From positions 2,809,659-2,873,658 of the forward strand of contig NZ_CP038033.1 of assembly GCF_004421105.1 (NCBI RefSeq): a stretch of DNA of 64,000 nucleotides, given 5' to 3'. Below, piece by piece: positions 16,548 through 24,471 of this stretch. The number at the start of each line of letters is the position of its first letter. Position 1 is the first letter of the stretch. The translations under genes and the position numbers were made by a program. Below the pieces are notes generated by a model, which saw only the letters and a list, made by a program, of their open reading frames with translations, did no database searches and was not told the origin of the DNA. Source of the DNA: Nitrosococcus wardiae (lineage in GTDB: Bacteria; Pseudomonadota; Gammaproteobacteria; Nitrosococcales; Nitrosococcaceae).

Positions 16548-19463
16548 ATCAAAATCATCCCCCGCGTTACTTACCGATTACAATTTAATAATCATTTTAC
16601 CTTTGCTGATGCTGAGGCGATTGTTCCCTACCTCCATGAGCTTGGGATCAGCCACTGCTATGCTTCTCCCTATCTTAAGGCCCGTTTAGGCAGCCCTCAC
16701 GGTTACGATATTGTGGATCATAATGCGTTAAACCCGGAAATCGGCGATAGGGACACCTTCGCCTCCTGGGTTCAGGCCTTACATTGCCACGGGATGGGAC
16801 AGATCCTTGATATTGTGCCTAATCATATGGGCGTGGGCGGCGATGATAACGCCTGGTGGCTCGATGTACTGGAACAGGGGCCTGCTTCCGAATACGCTGC
16901 TTATTTTGATATCGATTGGCGGCCTATCAAGGAGGAGCTGCGAGGTAAAGTGCTGTTACCTCTGCTAGGAGATCACTATGGTAGGGTGCTTGAAAAAGGC
17001 GAACTGCGGCTAACCTTTGATCTTGATCAGGGACAGTTCAGCATTTGGTTTTATAACCATCGTTTTCCTGTTGATCCCAGTACTTATCCGGATATTTTAG
17101 GTCATGGTCTGGAACGATTAGCGGAGCATTTGGCAGAAGAGGAAGCCCCTTTTCTAGAGTATCAAAGTCTTATTACCGCTTTCGAACACCTGCCTTCCCG
17201 GTATGACACCAGGGCTGAGAAGCGAGTTGAGCGCCTCCGTGATTGTGTCATCTACAAACGGCGCCTAGCGGAATCTTGTCGAAAATATCCTGCCATTGGG
17301 GCTTTTGTATTTGATACCGTAGCCACTTTTAATGGAGTGGTGGAGCAACCGGAGAGCTTTGATCTCCTGCACCACCTCTTAGAAAGTCAAGCCTATCGGC
17401 TTGCCTATTGGCAAGTGGCTTCCGATGAAATTAATTATCGTCGCTTTTTTGATATTAATGATCTGGCAGGTCTCCGGATGGAAAATCCAGAGGTCTTTGA
17501 AACGACTCATCGGTTTATCTTAGATCTAGTGAAAGAGGGAAAAGTGGATGGGCTCCGCATCGATCATCCGGATGGTCTCTATAATCCCCCCAGCTATTAC
17601 CAGCGGCTCAATCGGCAAATTACAGAGATCAAAGGCGGGGAGAAAGCCGCCGATGGGAATTTAAAGCCCAGTTATTATCTCGTGATTGAAAAAATCCTGG
17701 CCAGTTATGAACATCTGCCGGAGAGTTGGCCGATTTCTGGCACCACGGGTTATGAATTTGCTTATGTTAATAATGGATTATTTGTCTATCCTGCCTCACA
17801 AAAAGAGTTCGATCAAATTTATACCCGCTTTATCCGCCATCAGTGGGATTTCGATGAGCTACTCTATGAGCGCAAAAAAATTATCATTCGGGTCCAGCTT
17901 TCCAGTGAGCTTACAGTACTTGCCAATATGCTCAATAGCATTGCCCAAACGAATCGCCATACCCGTGATTTCACTTTAAATGGCTTGCGTGAGGCCTTAA
18001 CTGAAGTGGTGGCCTGTTTCCCTGTCTACCGTACCTATGTGGATTTGGATCGGGTTTCAGAAGAAGATAGGCGCTTTATCCAGTGGGCAGTGATTCAGGC
18101 AAAGAAGCGCAGTCCGGCTGCCGATATCAGTATCTTTGACTTTATCCAAGCCATCCTTCTCCTAGAAATGTCCACCCGAAGGGGTCTCTCACAGGAAATC
18201 ATTTCCTTCGTCATGCGGTTCCAACAATATACTGGGCCGGTGATGGCCAAGGCCCTTGAGGATACTGTATTATATATTTACAATCGCTTAATTTCCCTCA
18301 ATGATGTGGGCAGTGATCCGCGAAATTTTGGCGTTTCCCTCACTGCTTTTCATCGCGCCAATCAGGAACGGGCACAACGGTGGCCCTATGGGATGGTGAC
18401 TTCTTCAACCCATGACAGTAAACGCAGTGAGGATGTCCGTGCTCGCCTGAATGTACTCTCTGAAATGCCAGGGGAATGGCGTAAACATTTGAGTCGTTGG
18501 GCGCGTATTAACCGAGCTAAAATACGGAGGCTAAATGGTTTTCGTGCCCCTAGCCGTAATGATGAGTATTTGTTTTACCAGACAGTGTTAGGTACCTGGC
18601 CCCTGCTCAATATGGGGGAAGAAAAACTGGCAGAGTATCGGGACCGCATTGAGGCTTACATGCTTAAGGCCATCAAGGAAGCTAAGGTTCATACTTCTTG
18701 GATAAATCCCGACACAGAATATGAAGCGGCAGTCATCCATTTTGTACGCAATGTATTGGGTAGCATAGAGAAAAACCCCTTTTTGGCAGATTTCCTACCA
18801 TTTCAGCGGCGAGTAGCAAGGTTTGGATTGTTGAATAGTTTATCTCAGCTTCTGCTGAAGTTGACGGTGCCTGGTGTGCCAGATATTTACCAGGGTAATG
18901 AACTTTGGGAATTTCGCCTGGTTGACCCTGATAACCGCCATCCGGTGGATTTTACCTTGAGGTGGCGGATGCTCCAAGAGCTGATGTCATTGATCCAGTC
19001 AGGTCAGTCTTTGAGATCTTGTACTTACGAGTTGCTAAAAAATAAGGAAGATGGTCGGGTAAAGCTTTATCTGACATGGAAAGTATTATCTTTTCGGGCC
19101 CAATTCCCCCTACTTTTCCAAAAAGGGGATTATATCCCTTTGTCCGCCCAGGGAGTAAAAGCAGATCATCTTTGTGCGTTTGCAAGGAAACATCAAGGTC
19201 AGATGGTTGTGTCAATTATCCCCCGTTGGTTGGCGCTCTTGGGAAGCAATGAAGATGAATTACCTCTAGGTGAATCTCTGTGGCAAGAAACCTGGGTAGA
19301 AGTCCCAGCGGTCAAAGAAAATGAGGATTTTACTAATGTATTGACCGGTGAAAGGGTGATAGTCATGCAGCATAATGGCAAATTTTATGTCCCTGCTGGG
19401 AAACTGTTTGAAAGCTTTTCTGTGGCGCTGTTGACTCCCTCTTCTATTATTATCCCTGCCTAA
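16548..19463 (+). CDS. treY: malto-oligosyltrehalose synthase (non-canonical start)
   Basis: About 971 residues. Converts the reducing end of maltodextrins to an alpha,alpha-1,1 bond. The frame contains the TreY N-terminus IIPRVTYRLQFNNHFTFADA, then LDIVPNHMGVGGDDNAWW, VDGLRIDHPDGLYNP (nucleophile), YYLVIEKIL (acid Glu), GTTGYEF, SSTHDSKRSEDVRARLNVLSE and VPDIYQGNELW. In frame, a TAG at 16542 is followed only by GCC ATC AAA ATC ATC. The strong AAGGAGGA (16532-16539) is 8 bases before ATC 16548, and no ATG/GTG/TTG precedes the conserved N-terminus. The first GTG is at 16713, which would delete conserved strand 1. Confidence 0.88.
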   Translation: MKIIPRVTYRLQFNNHFTFADAEAIVPYLHELGISHCYASPYLKARLGSPHGYDIVDHNALNPEIGDRDTFASWVQALHCHGMGQILDIVPNHMGVGGDDNAWWLDVLEQGPASEYAAYFDIDWRPIKEELRGKVLLPLLGDHYGRVLEKGELRLTFDLDQGQFSIWFYNHRFPVDPSTYPDILGHGLERLAEHLAEEEAPFLEYQSLITAFEHLPSRYDTRAEKRVERLRDCVIYKRRLAESCRKYPAIGAFVFDTVATFNGVVEQPESFDLLHHLLESQAYRLAYWQVASDEINYRRFFDINDLAGLRMENPEVFETTHRFILDLVKEGKVDGLRIDHPDGLYNPPSYYQRLNRQITEIKGGEKAADGNLKPSYYLVIEKILASYEHLPESWPISGTTGYEFAYVNNGLFVYPASQKEFDQIYTRFIRHQWDFDELLYERKKIIIRVQLSSELTVLANMLNSIAQTNRHTRDFTLNGLREALTEVVACFPVYRTYVDLDRVSEEDRRFIQWAVIQAKKRSPAADISIFDFIQAILLLEMSTRRGLSQEIISFVMRFQQYTGPVMAKALEDTVLYIYNRLISLNDVGSDPRNFGVSLTAFHRANQERAQRWPYGMVTSSTHDSKRSEDVRARLNVLSEMPGEWRKHLSRWARINRAKIRRLNGFRAPSRNDEYLFYQTVLGTWPLLNMGEEKLAEYRDRIEAYMLKAIKEAKVHTSWINPDTEYEAAVIHFVRNVLGSIEKNPFLADFLPFQRRVARFGLLNSLSQLLLKLTVPGVPDIYQGNELWEFRLVDPDNRHPVDFTLRWRMLQELMSLIQSGQSLRSCTYELLKNKEDGRVKLYLTWKVLSFRAQFPLLFQKGDYIPLSAQGVKADHLCAFARKHQGQMVVSIIPRWLALLGSNEDELPLGESLWQETWVEVPAVKENEDFTNVLTGERVIVMQHNGKFYVPAGKLFESFSVALLTPSSIIIPA

Positions 19464-19605
19464 AAGGTTCTTAACAGACCCTGAACTGAATTCCCATGGG
19501 GAATGGGAGTGCTTAGGATTTTCCCGCAATAACCGATCTTAAATTAAGAGCTATTAAATTATTATATTTTAAATTTTATCCGTAGGTGGCGAAGCATCGA
19601 TTATT

Positions 19606-20142
19606 ATGCCCATAAGAGCTCCAGTGGTTTGGCTATTGATACTTGCTTTTTTAGTTCTTTTCCTAATCCCTCCCAGATATCGCCTCCAGGTGTTAGGGAG
19701 CTTTATTTTACTGACTTTAATTGGATTCTTACTCTCACAGCCGGGGGAAAAAAGATTAGAGGAGTTTAGAAATCTTGTTTCCATTGAGCAGGTGAAATTT
19801 ATCGATATTGAGCTGCAACGCAGCCCTGGAGTAGGTCAAAAGCTGGTTGGAAAGGTTTTAAACCATTCACCTTCTTATGCGTTGACCGGGCTTGGTGTTC
19901 AACTGATCATCAAGGACTGCATTGGAAGTGACGACACATCCGAAGAAGACTGTATTGTCTTAGAAGACGTACAGATACATTTACCGCTGTTTGTTCCGCC
20001 TCAAGAGGAAGGAAAATTTGAAAAGCGTTTGTATCTGAGAGAATTACATATACAAGGGTATAAGCAATGGGAATACACGGTCCTTTATACCGAGACCAAG
20101 CAGCGAGAATTTTGGGAAAAGATTCCTTTTTTCCAGGATTGA
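19606..20142 (+). CDS. hypothetical membrane-anchored protein
   Basis: 178 residues from ATG 19606. Two adjacent N-terminal membrane segments (VVWLLILAFLVLFLI and VLGSFILLTLIGFLL) are followed by a ~120-residue beta-rich domain (IEQVKFIDIELQR, GKVLNHSPSYALTGLGVQLIIKDC). It resembles FxLYD-type domains of periplasmic or membrane proteins. I do not recognise the family further. The stop overlaps the start of the next gene (TTGA), so the pair is likely co-expressed. Confidence 0.65.
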   Translation: MPIRAPVVWLLILAFLVLFLIPPRYRLQVLGSFILLTLIGFLLSQPGEKRLEEFRNLVSIEQVKFIDIELQRSPGVGQKLVGKVLNHSPSYALTGLGVQLIIKDCIGSDDTSEEDCIVLEDVQIHLPLFVPPQEEGKFEKRLYLRELHIQGYKQWEYTVLYTETKQREFWEKIPFFQD

Positions 20143-20555
20143 AGGTCTTTTTTGGGTTAGTCTGGATCAGTTGGCTGGTGGGGTGTGCCGGTGGACTGAC
20201 CAAGGAGCGTCTCGTTACCCTTGAGGACGCGATTCAGGCCTATGCTTCTGGCGTGCGCTGGCAACACCAGGAGCTGCTGAGCACCTTGATACGCCCGCAG
20301 AATGGGCAACCTAAACCTATTTCCCAAGGATTTTGGGACAACGTTCGAGTCACTGGGTATGAAATTCACAGGCGCCAGTTATCGGAAGATGCATTAACGG
20401 CTGAAGTAACCATTGAATTTGATTATTATCACCCCGATGATAGCTTAATTCGGAAGCACACCACCCAGCAAAGCTGGTGGTATGAGGTGGAATCGAGGCG
20501 TTGGTTTTTAGATGGGGGGTTGCCAAACTTTGCAAAAGTCTCCTCTTCCTATTGA
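20139..20555 (+). CDS. small lipoprotein with NTF2-like domain
   Basis: 139 residues when started at TTG 20139, overlapping the preceding stop as TTGA. The first residues form a lipoprotein signal (KVFFGLVWISWLVGC), with lipobox LVGC ending at about residue 16. The mature part (EDAIQAYASGVRWQHQELL, EVTIEFDYYHPDDS, QQSWWYEVESRRWFLDGGLP) fits an NTF2/SnoaL-like fold. An upstream ATG at 20067 lies inside the previous gene and would bury the signal, so it is not preferred. The function is unknown. Confidence 0.7.
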   Translation: MKVFFGLVWISWLVGCAGGLTKERLVTLEDAIQAYASGVRWQHQELLSTLIRPQNGQPKPISQGFWDNVRVTGYEIHRRQLSEDALTAEVTIEFDYYHPDDSLIRKHTTQQSWWYEVESRRWFLDGGLPNFAKVSSSY

Positions 20556-20671
20556 ACTTGAGCCTCAGAGGGGGTACGCGGGAAGGTTCTGAGCCAGTAT
20601 ACTATGAGTGATGGCGGCATCTATCATCGCTTGGGCTTCCTAGTTATGGGAACTTTAACTGCTCATTGATT

Positions 20672-20700
20672 TTGAAAAATATGCTATATATGTGTTAATA
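20672..20700 (+). promoter_or_regulatory. possible promoter of tRNA-Leu(UAG)-tig
   Basis: TTGAAA (20672-20677) and TTAATA (20695-20700) are separated by 17 bp, in an AT-rich stretch 22 bases before the tRNA. Both boxes are imperfect. Confidence 0.35.
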
Positions 20701-20722
20701 ATGCCGTTAATAGCACAATCCT

Positions 20723-20808
20723 GCGAAAGTGGCGGAATCGGTAGACGCGCTGGTTTTAGGTACCAGTGGGGTAATCCCGTGAGAGTTCGAGTCTCTCCTT
20801 TCGCACCA
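20723..20808 (+). tRNA. tRNA-Leu(UAG)
   Basis: An 86-nt class II tRNA. Acceptor GCGAAAG (20723-20729) pairs with CTTTCGC (20798-20804), followed by discriminator A and encoded CCA. Anticodon stem CTGGT/ACCAG encloses loop TTTAGGT with anticodon TAG at 20757-20759. The variable arm and T-arm (GAGTTCGAGTC) are normal. Unlike tRNA-Leu(UAA) in this window, it has no intron. It lies directly upstream of tig. Confidence 0.97.
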
Positions 20809-20882
20809 ATAAACGTCCCTGCCAGATTCCTCTTCTGAGCAGAGATAAGTCATCAAAAACAAGAGGTTGAGGTGATATATTT

Positions 20883-22214
20883 ATGCAGGTCACGGTAGAA
20901 GCGACCGGGGAGTTAGAGCGGCGCTTGACCATTACATTGCCGGGGGGGGATTTCGAAAATAAAGTTCAAGAACGCTTGCGGTCTATGGCACCGCGGGTGA
21001 AAATGGATGGTTTTCGCCCTGGAAAAGTTCCCTATAAGGTAGTGGAACGTCGGTACGGTCCTGCTGTGCGTCAGGAAGTGCTGGACGAATTTGTCCAAAA
21101 TAGCTTCCGTGATGCTATCAAGCAAGAATCCCTGCGTCCTGCTGGACCGCCGCGGATTGAACCGTCTCAGTGGGAAGCAGGTAAGCCTTTTGAGTACACC
21201 GCAACCTTTGAGGTATTGCCCGATATCGAATCTATCAATCTTGAAGGGATTCAGGTTAAGCGACCACAAGCTGAAGTGACGGATAAGGATATTGATAGCG
21301 TTCTGGAGAAGCTGCGGGATCAACACGTAGAGTGGGAACCAGTGGACCGTCCTGCCCAAGAAACTGACGGAGTGACCATTACTTATCACGGTACCCTTGA
21401 AGGGGAGCCTTTCCCGGGAGGAAGCAAAGAAGATTTCTTTGCTATCTTGGGTAAAGGGACCATGCTCAAGGAATTTGAAGAGCATCTAGTCGGCGCTGAA
21501 AAGGGTCAAGAGCTTGCTTTCGAGGTTACCTTTCCGGAAGGTTATGGTAGTCAAGAGTTGGCTGGAAGAAAGGTGGACTTTGTAGTGAAGGTCACCTCGG
21601 TAGCAGCACCGCGGTTGCCAGAAATTAATGAGGATTTTGCGGAAAAGCTTGGTATCAAAGAGGGCGGGGTAGAAGCCTTGCGCCAAGAAATTAAGGCCTC
21701 GATGATACGGAACTTGGAGCAGACCATCCGTGACCGTGTGCGAGATCAAGTGATGGATGGCCTCTTGGCCGCGAATCCTATCACTTTGCCAACGTCTTTG
21801 GTGGAAGAGGAAGCCCAAGCCTTACGGGAACAGACCCAAGCTAATTTGGCTAGACAGGGGATTAAGACCCAAGAGCTTCCTGTGGATGAAGCGCTATTCA
21901 CACAACAGGCGCGTAGGCGTGTGGCTTTAAGGTTAATTCTGGGGACGCTCTTGGAAAAAAAAGGAATTAAGGCAGATCCGGATAATGTAAAACAAAGAAT
22001 CACGGAGCTTGCTGCGAGCTATGAAGATCCAGAAGAATTTTCTCGGTGGATATTGAGTGATAGAGAGCGTTTATCCGAGATTGAAGGGGCTGTTTTAGAG
22101 GGGCAAATCGTAGATTGGGTGTTGGACCAGGTTGAGGTTTTAGATGAACCGATGAGCTTTGAAGAGGCGGTAAATCCCCCTGTTTCATCACCAGAGGAGA
22201 AAATTTCGGATTAA
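20883..22214 (+). CDS. tig: trigger factor, ribosome-associated chaperone and peptidyl-prolyl isomerase
   Basis: 443 residues. The N-terminal ribosome-binding domain carries the signature GFRPGKVPYKVVERRYG near residues 45-60. The FKBP-type PPIase domain is at about 150-245 (GVTITYHGTLEGEPFPGGS, FPEGYGSQELAGRKVDF). The C-terminal chaperone arms follow. It binds nascent chains at the ribosome exit. It heads the tig-clpP-clpX-lon protein-quality block. Confidence 0.96.
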   Translation: MQVTVEATGELERRLTITLPGGDFENKVQERLRSMAPRVKMDGFRPGKVPYKVVERRYGPAVRQEVLDEFVQNSFRDAIKQESLRPAGPPRIEPSQWEAGKPFEYTATFEVLPDIESINLEGIQVKRPQAEVTDKDIDSVLEKLRDQHVEWEPVDRPAQETDGVTITYHGTLEGEPFPGGSKEDFFAILGKGTMLKEFEEHLVGAEKGQELAFEVTFPEGYGSQELAGRKVDFVVKVTSVAAPRLPEINEDFAEKLGIKEGGVEALRQEIKASMIRNLEQTIRDRVRDQVMDGLLAANPITLPTSLVEEEAQALREQTQANLARQGIKTQELPVDEALFTQQARRRVALRLILGTLLEKKGIKADPDNVKQRITELAASYEDPEEFSRWILSDRERLSEIEGAVLEGQIVDWVLDQVEVLDEPMSFEEAVNPPVSSPEEKISD

Positions 22215-22274
22215 TAAGGTGGTTTAAAAATATTTGAACTGCCACTAGGATGAAGACTTAAAGGTAGAAAATGC

Positions 22275-22886
22275 ATGGCTGATAGCCTTAATACTTTAGT
22301 TCCGATGGTCGTGGAACAAACGGCCCGTGGAGAGCGCGCTTACGATATCTACTCCCGGCTACTAAAGGAACGAGTAGTATTCTTAGTAGGGCCAGTAGAG
22401 GATCATATGGCGAATTTGGTTGTTGCCCAATTGCTTTTTTTGGAATCCGAGAACCCTGATAAAGATATTCATCTATATATTAATTCTCCAGGGGGTTCGG
22501 TTACTGCTGGGCTATCTGTTTATGATACCATGCAATTTATTAAACCAGATGTGAGTACCCTCTGCATTGGGCAAGCGGCTAGCATGGGCGCGGTTTTACT
22601 GACTGGAGGGACACAGGGGAAACGCCACTGCTTACCCCATTCACGGCTTCTTATCCATCAACCCTTGGGTGGGTTTCAGGGGCAAGCCGCGGATATTGAT
22701 ATTCATGCTCGGGAAATTATATCGGTTCGAGAGCGTTTAAATCATATTTTAGCCAAACATACGGGGCAACCTATTGAGAAAATCCAACGGGATACTGATC
22801 GTGATTATTTTATGAGCGCAAACGAATCGGTGGCCTACGGATTGGTTGACTCAGTGCTTCAGCAGCGTGGTGAGACATCTCTCTAG
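22275..22886 (+). CDS. clpP: ATP-dependent Clp protease proteolytic subunit
   Basis: 203 residues. Serine peptidase that forms the tetradecameric barrel used by ClpX/ClpA. The catalytic Ser lies in [11 protein letters not shown] (about residue 103) and His in [10 protein letters not shown] (about 128). [14 protein letters not shown] forms the oxyanion region, with the conserved C-terminal [17 protein letters not shown]. An ATG four bases upstream (22271) reads into a stop, so 22275 is the start. It is followed by clpX. Confidence 0.97.
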   Translation: MADSLNTLVPMVVEQTARGERAYDIYSRLLKERVVFLVGPVEDHMANLVVAQLLFLESENPDKDIHLYINSPGGSVTAGLSVYDTMQFIKPDVSTLCIGQAASMGAVLLTGGTQGKRHCLPHSRLLIHQPLGGFQGQAADIDIHAREIISVRERLNHILAKHTGQPIEKIQRDTDRDYFMSANESVAYGLVDSVLQQRGETSL

Positions 22887-22972
22887 GAAATCTGGATATT
22901 AGGGAACCACAGAACTTAGCTAGAACTCTAATGGGTTAGATTAAGACCACATATCTGTAGGAAAGATAAGTC

Positions 22973-24247
22973 ATGAGTAACGACAAACCCCGCAGAGGTG
23001 ACGACGATAGACTGCTTTACTGCTCTTTTTGTGGAAAGAGCCAGCATGAAGTGCGAAAATTAATAGCAGGTCCCTCTGTTTTCATCTGCGATGAGTGTGT
23101 CGAACTTTGCAACGACATCATTCGTGAGGAAATGCAGGACAGGCTTTCCTCGGGTAAGAGTAGCCATCTTCCCACGCCCCATGAAATTAGGGACATTCTG
23201 AATCAGTATGTAATCGGTCAGAATCGTGCCAAGAAGGTATTATCGGTGGCCGTTTACAATCACTATAAGCGCCTTCAGTTGGGCAAAAAGAACGATGACG
23301 TTGAGTTATCGAAAAGCAATATCTTGCTAATTGGCCCTACGGGCAGTGGTAAAACGCTGCTTGCCGAGACTTTAGCGCGTTTATTAGATGTTCCATTTAC
23401 TATTGCTGATGCTACCACCCTCACGGAAGCGGGTTATGTAGGCGAGGATGTGGAGAACATCATCCAAAAATTGCTACAAAAATGCGATTATGATGTTGAG
23501 AAAGCCCAGACAGGCATTGTTTATATCGATGAAATAGATAAGATTTCCCGTAAATCGGATAATCCCTCTATCACCCGTGACGTCTCTGGTGAGGGGGTAC
23601 AACAGGCTTTATTGAAGCTTATCGAAGGAACTATAGCTTCTGTGCCACCCCAGGGGGGACGAAAGCACCCTCAACAAGAATTTTTACAAGTCAATACGGC
23701 AAACATCCTTTTTATTTGTGGCGGTGCCTTTGCTGGCCTTGAGAAGATTATTCGAGACCGCTCTAAAAAAGGGGGAATTGGCTTTTCCGCTGAGGTCAAG
23801 AGCGTAGAAGATAAGCGGAGTATGGGGGAGATCTTGCAGGCCGTTGAGCCAGAGGATCTGATCAAGTATGGCTTGATCCCTGAGTTCGTAGGTCGGATGC
23901 CAGTGGTTGCCACCTTAGATGAATTGGATGAAGCCGCGCTTATCCGTATTCTTACAGAGCCGAAGAATGCCTTAACCAAGCAGTTTGCCCGTTTATTTGA
24001 AATGGAGAACAGCAAAGTTGAATTCCGTGAAGATGCGTTGCGGGCAGTTGCAGCTAAGGCCATGGAGCGGAAAACTGGTGCGCGAGGATTGCGTTCGATC
24101 CTTGAAAATGTTCTACTCGATACAATGTACGATCTCCCTTCGATGGACCATGTGAGCAAAGTGGTTATCGATGAGAGTGTCGTTAAAGGGGAGGCAGAGC
24201 CGTTGCTGATTTATGAGAATCAGGAAACTAAGGCAGCATCTGATTAA
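22973..24247 (+). CDS. clpX: ATP-dependent Clp protease ATP-binding subunit ClpX
   Basis: 424 residues. AAA+ unfoldase that feeds substrates to ClpP. The N-terminal C4 zinc finger ([13 protein letters not shown]...[10 protein letters not shown]) spans about 15-48. Walker A is [17 protein letters not shown], Walker [11 protein letters not shown], sensor motifs lie near 300-370 ([24 protein letters not shown]), and the ClpP-binding loop IGF is in [11 protein letters not shown]. It is separated from clpP by 86 bases without a clear terminator. Confidence 0.97.
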   Translation: MSNDKPRRGDDDRLLYCSFCGKSQHEVRKLIAGPSVFICDECVELCNDIIREEMQDRLSSGKSSHLPTPHEIRDILNQYVIGQNRAKKVLSVAVYNHYKRLQLGKKNDDVELSKSNILLIGPTGSGKTLLAETLARLLDVPFTIADATTLTEAGYVGEDVENIIQKLLQKCDYDVEKAQTGIVYIDEIDKISRKSDNPSITRDVSGEGVQQALLKLIEGTIASVPPQGGRKHPQQEFLQVNTANILFICGGAFAGLEKIIRDRSKKGGIGFSAEVKSVEDKRSMGEILQAVEPEDLIKYGLIPEFVGRMPVVATLDELDEAALIRILTEPKNALTKQFARLFEMENSKVEFREDALRAVAAKAMERKTGARGLRSILENVLLDTMYDLPSMDHVSKVVIDESVVKGEAEPLLIYENQETKAASD

Positions 24248-24294
24248 AATGAGCGGTAACTTTTGAGATATTCTAGGGTGCCCTCGTTACGCCA

Positions 24295-24324
24295 CTTGAT
24301 ATTGGGCTTGATACCCCCCATATA
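24295..24324 (+). promoter_or_regulatory. sigma-32-type heat-shock promoter for lon
   Basis: CTTGAT (24295-24300), a 15-bp spacer and CCCCATATA (24316-24324) match the sigma-32 consensus CTTGAA / CCCCATNTA. The site is 148 bp before the lon start codon, in the clpX-lon gap. Heat-shock control of lon is known in E. coli; here it is inferred from the boxes. Confidence 0.6.
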
Positions 24325-24471
24325 AAGAAATGGGGCCCTTCCTGCTTTGGCAAATCCCCATATCGGCTAAGGCCTATCTTTTATAATGTCTAGAATCGTA
24401 TTCTGACAATTAGCCGACAGCCGAAACCTAATTTTCTAGCCTATTTTCCAAATATATTGAGGTTTTCTAGC

